Source: Chitinophagaceae bacterium LGM1 (lineage in GTDB: Bacteria; Bacteroidota; Bacteroidia; Chitinophagales; Chitinophagaceae). Taken from it: a stretch of 64,000 nt of DNA. The DNA is taken from assembly GCA_018604165.1 (NCBI GenBank), contig CP075895.1, positions 2,351,001 to 2,415,000 on the forward strand, in the 5' to 3' direction. A model generated the notes under the pieces. It worked only from the letters and a program-made list of their open reading frames with translations, did no database searches and had not been told where the DNA came from. This document shows positions 15,812-23,785 of this stretch, one piece after another; positions within the stretch are counted from its first letter, which is position 1, and the number at the start of each line of letters is the position of its first letter. The position numbers and the translations under genes are program-made.

Positions 15812-15900
15812 AATTCCCCTCTTGAGAGGGGCTGCGACGCAAGAGGGGAGTGTCTGCTCGCTGAGAGTAGTACACGCTTAATAGTCCCCCGTTGGGGGAT
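15812..15900. repeat. Chromosomal copy of the CCCCTCTTGAGAGGGG repeat
   Basis: Positions 15812-15860 match 2519-2567 of the prophage region at 48 of 49 bases. A second short palindrome (TCCCCCGTTGGGGGA) follows at about 15885-15899. The repeat family is therefore not confined to the prophage. Confidence 0.85.
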
Positions 15901-15907
15901 ATAGGCG

Positions 15908-16627
15908 CTACTTCTTCTCCTCTCCTTTATCGGGCAATATAGCCTCTCCTTTGGTGAGCCATGATATGCCAAATGCCAGCAGGGCAACAGACTCGCACAC
16001 GAGTGTGAAGATGGTTTCTTCTTCCCGTTTATCGAAAGCGAAGTAGATGGCGATAGCAACGATGCACGAAAACATAATACCCCCACATATATAGTAGATG
16101 CCGTTTCGCATCTTCTTACGCTCGCCTTGCTGGTGTTTGGGTTTGTTGCTGAGTGTAAACAGAAATACCGACATGAAAGTAAGTGTAAGGAAAAAAGCGG
16201 CGGCAGCCACAAGGTGTATAGTACCGCTATACGGCACATCTGTAAGCGATGCCAATGACTGCTGGCAGGGGTATGCAGGCGTAGAAATATTGGTAGGAAA
16301 CAATGCCACCATCAGCGCGAACAAGCCAGCTATGTTGGCACTGATATTATCTATACGGCTGAAGCCCTTGTAGCAAAACATAAACAACGATACCGCACAG
16401 AGTGCGCCCACAAACAGTTCTCTGGCATTGGTATAGTAGTAGTGGCTGATGGATGGCTGTACGGTACGGCAGGCATCAAACAAATAGCCACAGGCTATCA
16501 GCACCACAGGTATCAGCATACCTATCCACCCCACTGCTTTGCGTATGGTGTAGAAAGTAACTACCGCATTATCGGTCTTGGTGCGCTTGGCGGCTTCCTC
16601 TACTTTGTTATATATCTCTTTGAACAT
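15908..16627 (-). CDS. Integral membrane protein, DUF998-like
   Basis: A 239-residue protein with a soluble amphipathic start (about 30 residues) and about six membrane segments, including AVGWIGMLIPVVLIACGYLF, LFVGALCAVSLFMFCYKGF, NIAGLFALMVALFP, IHLVAAAAFFLTLTFMSVF, GIYYICGGIMFSCIVAIAIY and LVCESVALLAFGISWLTKG. The conserved-looking HYYYTNARELFVG and NISTPAYPC motifs and the topology suit DUF998-type proteins of unknown function. No neighbours suggest a pathway. Confidence 0.6.
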   Translation of the reverse strand: MFKEIYNKVEEAAKRTKTDNAVVTFYTIRKAVGWIGMLIPVVLIACGYLFDACRTVQPSISHYYYTNARELFVGALCAVSLFMFCYKGFSRIDNISANIAGLFALMVALFPTNISTPAYPCQQSLASLTDVPYSGTIHLVAAAAFFLTLTFMSVFLFTLSNKPKHQQGERKKMRNGIYYICGGIMFSCIVAIAIYFAFDKREEETIFTLVCESVALLAFGISWLTKGEAILPDKGEEKK

Positions 16628-16715
16628 ATTGATAAAGGTTATTCATACTTTAATATCAGCAATTCAGAAAGCAAGCTGTAGTAAGATAGTTTATAAATGA
16701 TGTGATACTCACCAA

Positions 16716-17105
16716 TCACCCCAACCTTTCCAGCCTGCCTTTGCGTTTTACAATGTTCTTATAATCCCACTGGATTGTTTTTGATTTTTTCAGCCAGCGT
16801 TGCAGGTCTTTGGTGTTTATCTGGCCTTCTTCTGTATATCGTACTTCCGCAGCTTTGAATTTTCCTTCGGGTTGCAGCCCCTCTTCGTCAAACGATTGTC
16901 CGCTCCAGAACAGCAGGCGTACACTGTACTTTAGTTTATCGTAGCCTACAATGGGGTTGCCCTCTATAAACCATACAGGGTGGGCATGCCATACTTTGTT
17001 TTCGGCATCGGGCAGGGCTTTGCTGATGATGGCATAGAGTGTATCGCATATAGCCCTGTCTTCTGGTGTCAGCGCGTTGTGGTAGGCTTGTACGTCTGTG
17101 TTCAT
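16716..17105 (-). CDS. DUF1801 domain protein
   Basis: A 129-residue cytoplasmic protein matching DUF1801 (YdhG-like): AICDTLYAIISKALPDAE, the KVWHAHPVWFIEGNPIVGY motif, then LLFWSGQSF and a lysine-rich C-terminus. The fold is a small alpha/beta domain common in Bacteroidota and Bacillota; its biochemical role is unknown. It is a single gene with no operon partner, and the next rightward gene diverges from it. Confidence 0.78.
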   Translation of the reverse strand: MNTDVQAYHNALTPEDRAICDTLYAIISKALPDAENKVWHAHPVWFIEGNPIVGYDKLKYSVRLLFWSGQSFDEEGLQPEGKFKAAEVRYTEEGQINTKDLQRWLKKSKTIQWDYKNIVKRKGRLERLG

Positions 17106-17198
17106 AATCTTAAAGTTAGCGGATTAAAATATTTTAATATTAAAATGTTTTAATCTTAAAAACGGGTGAGAGAGTAGTATGGGCTATATTTTTACACC

Positions 17199-17696
17199 AT
17201 GTTTGCCTTCCTCTTTATGTTGCTCCTGTCTGCACCTGTATGTGCAGAGCAAGGCTCGCTAAGCGATGCCATGTTGCGCGCTGCTAACGATGCTTTGAGC
17301 AACCCTTCTCAAACAGGTAAACACATCAACATTACTTACCCGTACGATGCATCGCATAGCCTGCATATAGATGTAGAAAAACAAACCGTACGGCTGGCGG
17401 ATGCCAACAAACAAATAGTAGCAGAGGGTGGGTATAAACAAGCCGATGCTACGGGCAACCAGCTATACCCACACGGTAGCTGGAAGTATTACCACCCCAA
17501 CGGACAACTGAAAGAAGAAGGCAGCTATGTAATAGCTCCCTATGCTTGGGTAGATACTGCTTATGTTATCAACCCCGCAACGAACACTACCGAAATGCAA
17601 ACCACTACCACGCTGCGCTACCAGTCTATACCCACAGGCATACACCGCTACTACCACCCCGATGGCAGCTTGGCAGGGGAAGCTGATACGGATTAG
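17199..17696 (+). CDS. Secreted MORN-type repeat protein
   Basis: A 165-residue protein with a signal peptide (MFAFLFMLLLSAPVCA) and two MORN-like units: HGSWKYYHPNGQLKEEGSY near residue 90-108 and GIHRYYHPDGSLAGEAD at the C-terminus. MORN-type repeats in Bacteroidota exported proteins form beta-hairpin stacks and usually occur in larger numbers; here only two are clear. Function unknown, perhaps envelope-associated. Confidence 0.65.
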   Translation: MFAFLFMLLLSAPVCAEQGSLSDAMLRAANDALSNPSQTGKHINITYPYDASHSLHIDVEKQTVRLADANKQIVAEGGYKQADATGNQLYPHGSWKYYHPNGQLKEEGSYVIAPYAWVDTAYVINPATNTTEMQTTTTLRYQSIPTGIHRYYHPDGSLAGEADTD

Positions 17697-17710
17697 TGTG
17701 AGCTGATTTT

Positions 17711-18148
17711 TTACAATACTCTGCGAAACTTATTTTTTACAACTTTGGAAGATTTGAAACATGCAATGATTGCATTGAACTCTGCATCTACTAACTTGCC
17801 GATGATTTCATAATCTACACCCTCTACCTGATATGCTTCTGATAAGGTAACCAAATCATGTTCTGATAACCAATGCCCGTGCAAGTATGTTTCTTTAGGA
17901 AATGAAAAGCCGTTTTCTGTAACTACTTTGCCTTGCTGAAGTATGTAACACGAAATGCCAGATAACGGCTCGTTTATACAACCATAACGGCCTGCATAAG
18001 CAATGGGTAAATGTGCTATAGATGATGGCAAAGAGGCAATGATGGTTGTATTGCCCATATTTTTCAGCACTAAAAAATACTTTGATTTGCTGGTGCCGGT
18101 ATTAAAATAGAAAGGATTGAAATAGATAATATTACCTGCTTCGTACAT
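17711..18148 (-). CDS. Candidate toxin of a Panacea-type toxin-antitoxin pair
   Basis: A 145-residue protein directly downstream (3-bp gap) of a Panacea-domain antitoxin gene. The start AGNIIYFNPFYFNTGTSKSK, continuing YFLVLKN and TTIIASLPSS, resembles the first strands of PemK/MazF endoribonucleases (G-D-I-V...-K-x-R-P-x-LVLS). The key acid/arginine pattern is not convincingly conserved, so a new or divergent toxin is possible. The rest (YLHGHWLSEHDLVTLSEAY) has no known match. In Panacea systems the second gene is typically a toxin of variable type. The toxin role is inferred from position and layout, not shown. Confidence 0.5.
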   Translation of the reverse strand: MYEAGNIIYFNPFYFNTGTSKSKYFLVLKNMGNTTIIASLPSSIAHLPIAYAGRYGCINEPLSGISCYILQQGKVVTENGFSFPKETYLHGHWLSEHDLVTLSEAYQVEGVDYEIIGKLVDAEFNAIIACFKSSKVVKNKFRRVL

Positions 18149-18151
18149 TTT

Positions 18152-18748
18152 TTAACGGCTGTATAAGTTTTTGGCTTGCTCATAATGAGCTACATTATCC
18201 AGATAAAAATCTTTTTTTGCAGGGTCGTCTTCCAGTAGCAGCGACATATCTACCTTGATGTCTGAACTGTTGGTTTTATTGTTTTCAAACAATTCAAGCA
18301 ATCCGTTTTTTTGTGCTGTAAGATACCAGGGATGATTTTCGCGGTGTGTGATGCGTATCAAATCCTCGGCATTATATGCCTTAAATGTATCAGTGGCAAA
18401 TCTTAAAATTTCTATTTCCAGCTCAGAAAACTCACTATCATCAAACCCGATTTTGGGGTTGATGTACAACCCGCCATTGTCATTACTGGTACTGATGTAT
18501 TTTTCTAACAATACAGGAGATGGAGATGATAAATCTATGAAGACCTCTTTGGCTACAGGCCCCAGTTTCCAAACCTCAAAGCTGATATTGAAAAACGGCA
18601 TACCATACTTCTTGATAGCTACTTCCTCTATCAGGTAGAGCAGCTTCAGTGCTTTGGTTTTAGAAAGTGGTTGTATGTTTTGCGCAAGATAGATTATTGC
18701 GTTTCCCAACTTTTCAATCTGCTCGTTGGTATATTGTCCGCTAATCAT
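18152..18748 (-). CDS. Panacea-domain (SocA-like/DUF4065) antitoxin
   Basis: A 198-residue protein whose core fits the Panacea domain: IIYLAQNIQPLSKTKALKLL then YLIEEVAIKKYGMPFFN, and FEVWKLGPVAKEVF. This is the LxKLLYxxD...GxPITGxxY..WxxGPV pattern of SocA/GepA-type proteins. Panacea antitoxins neutralise unrelated toxins by direct binding. The gene is first in a two-gene operon with the candidate toxin 3 bp downstream. Upstream (18802-18817) is an operator-like word that is identical to one in the prophage switch and contains a TACATTTG -7 box reading toward this gene. Confidence 0.8.
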   Translation of the reverse strand: MISGQYTNEQIEKLGNAIIYLAQNIQPLSKTKALKLLYLIEEVAIKKYGMPFFNISFEVWKLGPVAKEVFIDLSSPSPVLLEKYISTSNDNGGLYINPKIGFDDSEFSELEIEILRFATDTFKAYNAEDLIRITHRENHPWYLTAQKNGLLELFENNKTNSSDIKVDMSLLLEDDPAKKDFYLDNVAHYEQAKNLYSR

Positions 18749-18801
18749 GGTATAAAGGTATTAATCTTTTATATAAAAAGAAGTTAAAGGGCTAGGATGT
18801 A

Positions 18802-18817
18802 TTGTACAAATGTACAG
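18802..18817 (-). promoter_or_regulatory. Operator-like word shared with the prophage switch
   Basis: TTGTACAAATGTACAG here is identical over 16 bases to 6049-6064 in the prophage operator. On the minus strand it contains TACATTTG, a consensus -7 box about 54 nt upstream of the Panacea gene. No clean TTTG -33 box was seen at the expected spacing. Confidence 0.45.
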
Positions 18818-18869
18818 CTATTTTTCGATATTTCACTACCTTTTTATATCGTTTCTTTGCAGCCTGCAA

Positions 18870-19679
18870 ATGGCACTTTTTACGGCATCTATCAACTCAG
18901 GCAGCAATGGCAACTGTTACTATATCAGCAATGGGCAAGATGCTGTACTGATAGACGCGGGCCTATCTTGCCGCGAAACCGAAATACGGATGAAGAAGAT
19001 GGGGCTGGCCATCAACAAAGTGCGGGGCATATTTATAACACACGAGCATACAGACCATATAAAAGGTGCGCAACTACTATCGAGCAGATACAAAATACCT
19101 GTGTACCTGAACCATAAAACGCATTACAATAGCCACCTGAAGTTTAAACCAGAACTATACCGCCGTATAGAGCACGGCGAGGTGATAGATATTAACGGCA
19201 TCAGCATTACGGGTTTTAATAAACTGCACGATGCGATAGACCCTTTTAGTTTTGTGGTTACTTACAATGCAATAACCGTTGGTGTGTTTACCGATATAGG
19301 TGCGGTGTGCGACAACCTGACGCACTACATGCGCCAATGCCATGCTGCATACCTAGAGGCTAACTACGATGCCGATATGCTGGAGAACGGACGCTACCCC
19401 CAACACCTGAAAGACCGCATACGCGGCGGGTTGGGGCACTTATCTAACAAAGAGGCGCTTGATTTTTTTCTGGCACACAAGCCCGCGCACATGACGCACT
19501 TGTTTCTATCTCACCTGAGCAGAGATAACAACAACCCCGAACTGGCATTGCAACTCTTTCGCCAACACGCGGGCGATGTACAAGTACACGTAGCATCGCG
19601 CTACCACCATAGCGATGTGTATCATATCTCCACCGAAGCAACTACCCCAAAGAAAGTGGAGCAAGGGGTGTTGTGGTAG
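18870..19679 (+). CDS. MBL-fold metallohydrolase (YycJ/WalJ-like)
   Basis: The start at 18870 (MALFTASINSGSNGNCYYI) is the family's usual N-terminus; the upstream in-frame ATG at 18810 adds a hydrophobic extension within the promoter region. The 269-residue protein has the beta-lactamase signature THEHTDH, IDAGLS, FTDIG, an EANYD segment and a late FLSHLSRDNN. YycJ/WalJ-type proteins are predicted exonuclease-like hydrolases, often called metal-dependent hydrolases of the beta-lactamase superfamily I. It is divergent from the Panacea operon; its housekeeping function is plausible but undefined. Confidence 0.85.
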   Translation: MALFTASINSGSNGNCYYISNGQDAVLIDAGLSCRETEIRMKKMGLAINKVRGIFITHEHTDHIKGAQLLSSRYKIPVYLNHKTHYNSHLKFKPELYRRIEHGEVIDINGISITGFNKLHDAIDPFSFVVTYNAITVGVFTDIGAVCDNLTHYMRQCHAAYLEANYDADMLENGRYPQHLKDRIRGGLGHLSNKEALDFFLAHKPAHMTHLFLSHLSRDNNNPELALQLFRQHAGDVQVHVASRYHHSDVYHISTEATTPKKVEQGVLW

Positions 19680-19708
19680 GGGGGAAGAATTAAATATTTA
19701 TGCCTTAG

Positions 19709-19939
19709 CACACTCACCAACATACCGTTGCAACATTCTTCTCATGCAAGAATCATTCTGAGCATATAGCGTACGCACACAACTACAAGCATTACAACGT
19801 AACACCCGCAAACACCATCATTACAGATGCCGGCGACAATGAAAAGCGTATTGAATTACCTGATTTAGCAAAAGGTGTTTACATTCTGAAAACTACTTTC
19901 AATGATATACAGAAAGTTGAACGGATAACTATCAAGTAG
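19709..19939 (+). pseudogene. Orphan T9SS C-terminal sorting-domain fragment
   Basis: An open frame of about 77 codons with no ATG ends at TAG 19937-19939. Its last 45 codons read like a type A T9SS sorting domain: YNVTPANTIITDAG, then EKRIELPDLAKGVYILKT and QKVERITIK. The bulk of a secreted protein is missing and a stop lies at 19706-19708, so this looks like the decayed 3' remnant of a larger gene. It is followed by a strong hairpin (19964-19996). Confidence 0.6.
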
Positions 19940-19963
19940 GCTAGGTTTGCTATATGAACATTA

Positions 19964-19996
19964 AAAAATCCCTGCACAATCAATGCAGGGATTTTT
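19964..19996. terminator. Bidirectional hairpin terminator
   Basis: AAAAATCCCTGCA (19964-19976) pairs with TGCAGGGATTTTT (19984-19996), with A- and T-runs on both flanks. It would end both the leftward T9SS gene at 20025 and whatever once entered from the left. Confidence 0.85.
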
Positions 19997-20024
19997 ACTA
20001 AACCGAAACCAACATGAAAACTGT

Positions 20025-21287
20025 TTATTCTTTTACAAACTGCAACGTCAGTGCTTCGTCTGCTTTTACAATCCTTGCCACGTAGCTACCTGCTTGCAGA
20101 TGCGCTATGCGTATGCTTGCATCTTGCGGCTGCAATGCCTGTGTGGCTACCAGCCTGCCTGTCACATCATATATATGTATTGTTGTGGCAGATGCAAGGC
20201 CCTGCACGTGCAGGTAATCGGTGGCAGGGTTGGGATATATGGCAATTTTGCCCGCTTGTGTTTGTGCAACACGCAGTGGCGGCATACTTACATTGTAGCT
20301 ATACTTATGCTCTTCAAACCTCACCTGTGTAACAAACGGATAAGCCGTACCGATAGCAAACAGCAGTGGCGTACAATATTTACCATAGTTATCTATAAAT
20401 ATCTTGTACCCTGCATACGGCAGCCCTGTAAACGAAAACGTACCTATATTATCGCTCAGCGTGTAGGCTATTGGGTAGTTGTTGGCATCTGTCAGCATCA
20501 CAGTACGGTTAGGTAATGGTGTACCGCGCGGCACTGCAATACCATCACCAGCCTGAACAAAGCCTGTTATATACCCTGTACCACCGGGGTTGTTGGCTGC
20601 CTTCAGCCCGAAGTTGAGTGTGGCAGATACGCCGGTAGCCAATGTATCTGCTGCATCCCACTGCAGGTCTCCGCCGTGGTAGGTTGGCAGGTATTTGTTG
20701 TAGTTGGCAGATGTTGCCTGCAGTTGTGCATGTACTATCAGCTTGCCTGTAACACCTGTTGGGTAAGAAAATGCAAAGCTGCCATTGCTGCTGGCTATGA
20801 TGCTATCAAGCCTGTTGACAATATAATAATCTCTGATGCCGTCATTGCTGTCCACTACTTTTTCAAGCAACAACACTTTTGCATTCGCCGCACGAACAGA
20901 GCTGCTGCCGAGCGATACCTGTCCTGATATTACGGGTGCAGGGTTGATGCATATCGTAAAATCTGAACCTGTGATGTTAGCACCCGTATAGGTATGCGTA
21001 TTGGTAAGCACCACACTGTTACAGTCTACCGTACGAGACATGATTTTCATACCATTCACTACTGTGCCGGGCATCGTAAAAATATACAGGCCGTTGGTAT
21101 CTGTATATGTATTCAGGTTGAACCTCGGCATCCATGCAGGGTTGATGGTAGAGTCTGCCACCAGAAACACCTGTTTGTTTTTCACGGGTTGGCTGTTGGT
21201 ATACAGCAGTGTCCCCCTGAAGTTGTATTGCGCCTGCCCATACAGGCACGCCAGCATACACATCATCAACAACAGTTTATTTTTCAT
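20025..21287 (-). CDS. T9SS-secreted surface protein with carboxypeptidase-like Ig folds
   Basis: A 420-residue protein with a signal peptide (MKNKLLLMMCMLACLYGQAQ) and several beta-sandwich units of the carboxypeptidase regulatory/transthyretin-like type (RGTLLYTNSQPVKNKQVFLV with TDTNGLYIF; ISGQVSLGSSSVRAANAKVL; GYITGFVQAGDG with IGTFSFTGLP). It ends in a type A T9SS sorting domain: IAIYPNPATDYLHVQG, YDVTGRLV and LQAGSYVARIV. It is therefore exported through the type IX system and attached to the surface or released. Its role (adhesion or matrix) is inferred. It is followed by a strong terminator. Confidence 0.83.
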   Translation of the reverse strand: MKNKLLLMMCMLACLYGQAQYNFRGTLLYTNSQPVKNKQVFLVADSTINPAWMPRFNLNTYTDTNGLYIFTMPGTVVNGMKIMSRTVDCNSVVLTNTHTYTGANITGSDFTICINPAPVISGQVSLGSSSVRAANAKVLLLEKVVDSNDGIRDYYIVNRLDSIIASSNGSFAFSYPTGVTGKLIVHAQLQATSANYNKYLPTYHGGDLQWDAADTLATGVSATLNFGLKAANNPGGTGYITGFVQAGDGIAVPRGTPLPNRTVMLTDANNYPIAYTLSDNIGTFSFTGLPYAGYKIFIDNYGKYCTPLLFAIGTAYPFVTQVRFEEHKYSYNVSMPPLRVAQTQAGKIAIYPNPATDYLHVQGLASATTIHIYDVTGRLVATQALQPQDASIRIAHLQAGSYVARIVKADEALTLQFVKE

Positions 21288-21331
21288 ACTTCACATTTTG
21301 TGCAGTGCATTGCTGCGCTGCTTTTCATTTA

Positions 21332-23056
21332 TTATTTACTATTCAGTTTGTAGCCTATACCTATACGAATATACGGACGCTTGTAGATACTGCGTACGCG
21401 CTCGTCAGGTATATAAGCCGCATTATTTAGCATAGAGAGCATCAGCAAATCGAAGCTGACACCGTTTTTCAGTGCATAGTTGAGCCCCAGCATATAGTTG
21501 ATGCGTACGGGGTTGCCGTCTGCATTCAGCTTTTCTGTTGCCATAAAGTCTTTGTAAGGGGCATAGTTATACTTGATGCGTGTTTCTATACCCGGCATTA
21601 CAGGCGCGGGGCTGCTTTCGTTTACCTGTGCAAACACCAATGTATCGTACCGCATTTTGCCTGCAAAGCGCAGTTCATCGCGCTCTACCTGCACCAGCCT
21701 GCTGAAGTTGGCAGATATACCACCCGATACACTCAGTTGTTTGGTGAGTTTGTATTGCACCAGCAACGGCAGCTCAAATTCAAAATACTGCTTGGGGCGT
21801 ATGGTTTTGGATACGGATACCGAGTCGTACTGCTGCTTATAAAAATATCGGCGGATGATGTTGTACACCGGGTTGCCGCCACCATCAATACCATCCGGTG
21901 TAATGATGTGCAGTGCATCCGTGTTGTTCACCTTCACATCGTAGTACGGCTTGGCAGCATCCAGCGTTGTTTGTTTCATCCACCCGTATTTGATGGTAGG
22001 CTGCATCAGCAATGCTATGCGCTTGGTAATATTAGCCTGTGCATACGCACCTACTATGCCGTTGCCCGCATGGTATTTGTTGGTGCTGGCCTCAAAGCCC
22101 ATTTTGGCACCATACTCCCATGTTACGCCACGGCGGGGCGCATCGGTAGTAGCGGGTATGGGTGCAGCTGCTACTGCTTCGGCACCTGCTGCTTTTTCTT
22201 CCTTAGCAGGTGTGGTGGTGGGTGTTTCGGCAGGTGTGGTGGCCTGTATGGTGGGGGCAGGGGCTGTAGCCTCATATATGTTGGGTTTGCTTTCCACAGG
22301 TGCCATCTGCCTGTTGGCAGACGCTATCATACTTTCGCTATGGCGCTTGCTGCGGGTTATCAGGGGTTCGTACTGAGATATGTCTGCCTGTGGCTGCGGT
22401 TTTTTAGGCGCGCCTGCTATCGGCAGGGGCATCTCGTCTATCAGGTCTTTCTTTGCAGGCGGTATAGTTTCTTTTTGTACGGTATTGGTATTTGTTGCTA
22501 TGCTTCCGGCACCCTCTACAGGTGTAGCGGCAGCAATGGTTGTATTATTAGTATAGTTTTTAGTTACATCATTTTCTTTATTTATTGCTGTGGTAGATGG
22601 TATAGTTGTTTCATTATGATGCGTTGTAGTAGCTGCATTGTTTGGTTGCTGCGCCAATATAGGCTGTACGGGAAGACTACGTGCCTGTTGTTTGGGCGCA
22701 TTCACCTTCGCAGGTGGCATTGGTCGGGGGGTGGGCATAGCGATGGCTGCCACCGGCGCAGGTGCAACCTGCACCGGCGTTTGAACATCTGTATGCACAG
22801 GTGTAGTGACAGCTCCGCTGCTTGTTGCTGTATGCTGTGCAGGTATGCCGGGTGCCAATGCCCCCGATAGCCATAGTGTTGATGCCGCCAGCAGCAGTGC
22901 CAGCCCCGTCATCCACCAGATGATGACGCGCCGCTTTTTGCGGCCCTCATCCAGTCTTTGCTCCAGTTTGCTCCACACGGCCGGGCTGGGCACCTCTCGG
23001 TAACCGCCCAATTCCTCGCGGAACAAATCATCCGGATATCTGTGTTTGTCTTCCAT
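21332..23056 (-). CDS. Trans-envelope outer-membrane beta-barrel protein with anti-sigma-like N-terminus
   Basis: The first ATG is at 23056; an upstream TTG in the same frame lies just after the sigma-factor stop. The N-terminus (PDDLFREELGGYREVPSPAV, WSKLEQRLDE) is a soluble segment of the kind seen in Bacteroidota anti-sigma-like proteins. It is followed by one membrane span (VIIWWMTGLALLLAASTLWL, about residues 44-63), a Pro/Thr/Ala-rich periplasmic linker of about 220 residues, and an OmpA/PorT-like beta-barrel ending in IRIGIGYKLNSK. The gene begins 12 bp after the ECF sigma gene. The layout suggests a single polypeptide linking the cytoplasmic sigma factor to the outer membrane. Confidence 0.75.
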   Translation of the reverse strand: MEDKHRYPDDLFREELGGYREVPSPAVWSKLEQRLDEGRKKRRVIIWWMTGLALLLAASTLWLSGALAPGIPAQHTATSSGAVTTPVHTDVQTPVQVAPAPVAAIAMPTPRPMPPAKVNAPKQQARSLPVQPILAQQPNNAATTTHHNETTIPSTTAINKENDVTKNYTNNTTIAAATPVEGAGSIATNTNTVQKETIPPAKKDLIDEMPLPIAGAPKKPQPQADISQYEPLITRSKRHSESMIASANRQMAPVESKPNIYEATAPAPTIQATTPAETPTTTPAKEEKAAGAEAVAAAPIPATTDAPRRGVTWEYGAKMGFEASTNKYHAGNGIVGAYAQANITKRIALLMQPTIKYGWMKQTTLDAAKPYYDVKVNNTDALHIITPDGIDGGGNPVYNIIRRYFYKQQYDSVSVSKTIRPKQYFEFELPLLVQYKLTKQLSVSGGISANFSRLVQVERDELRFAGKMRYDTLVFAQVNESSPAPVMPGIETRIKYNYAPYKDFMATEKLNADGNPVRINYMLGLNYALKNGVSFDLLMLSMLNNAAYIPDERVRSIYKRPYIRIGIGYKLNSK

Positions 23057-23068
23057 TTGCTTAAACAA

Positions 23069-23653
23069 CTAGATATGGTTAATTAATTTTTCTTTCAATC
23101 TTCTGCGTGCATCGTTGAGGTACCAGCGGCTGTTGCCCTCGCTCATCTGCAACATCTCTGCTATCTCTTTATGCATCATATCTTCAAACACATACAGGTT
23201 GAAAACCAGCCTGTGTGTATCGGGTAGCTGGTGTATTACGCCCAGCAGCTCTTTGTACGATAGTTTGCTCACCTGGTTGTCTGCCACGCGGGCATCTATC
23301 GGGTGGGTTTCAGGGTCGGGGTGTACCTCGTTTTCAAACTTGCCGTTGCGGCGCAAGTGGTCTGTTACCTGATTGATGGCTATACGGCGCATCCACCCCT
23401 CTATGCTGCCCTTGAACCCATACTGGTCCATCCGCGTAAAGACTTTGAAAAACGTATCGTTCAGCACCTCTTCTGCAGCTTCTTTATTGAACAGGTAACG
23501 CCTGATGACACCATACACTACGGGGACATAATGGTCGTAAAACTTCTTTTGTGCTATACGTTTACCCGCAAGGCAATCACGGACGAGTTGTGTAAGCTCA
23601 TCGGGGGTATAAGCAACCGTAGTCGGCGATGATATGTTTGCAGGGCCGGTCAA
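23069..23653 (-). CDS. ECF-type RNA polymerase sigma factor
   Basis: A 194-residue sigma70-family protein. Region 2 includes AQKKFYDHYVPVVYGVIRRY, AAEEVLNDTFFKVF and EGWMRRIAINQVTDHLRR. Region 4 is VIHQLPDTHRLVFNLYVFED followed by the HTH MMHKEIAEMLQMSEGNSRWY with LNDARRRLKEKL. No upstream in-frame ATG exists before the nearest stop, so the start is TTG at 23653, which is unusual here. The adjacent trans-envelope protein gene (12 bp downstream) is the probable regulator. Targets are unknown. Confidence 0.88.
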   Translation of the reverse strand: MTGPANISSPTTVAYTPDELTQLVRDCLAGKRIAQKKFYDHYVPVVYGVIRRYLFNKEAAEEVLNDTFFKVFTRMDQYGFKGSIEGWMRRIAINQVTDHLRRNGKFENEVHPDPETHPIDARVADNQVSKLSYKELLGVIHQLPDTHRLVFNLYVFEDMMHKEIAEMLQMSEGNSRWYLNDARRRLKEKLINHI

Positions 23654-23785
23654 CTTAAAATAGGCACTCGCTTTTAGTTAAAAGTTAATACTTTCTCTTT
23701 ATTAACTATGACGCAATAATAGCACCAAACGTTAGCAAACGGGGTGTATATATTTATTGGCTATGCGAAGGGGGTGGACAGCACT

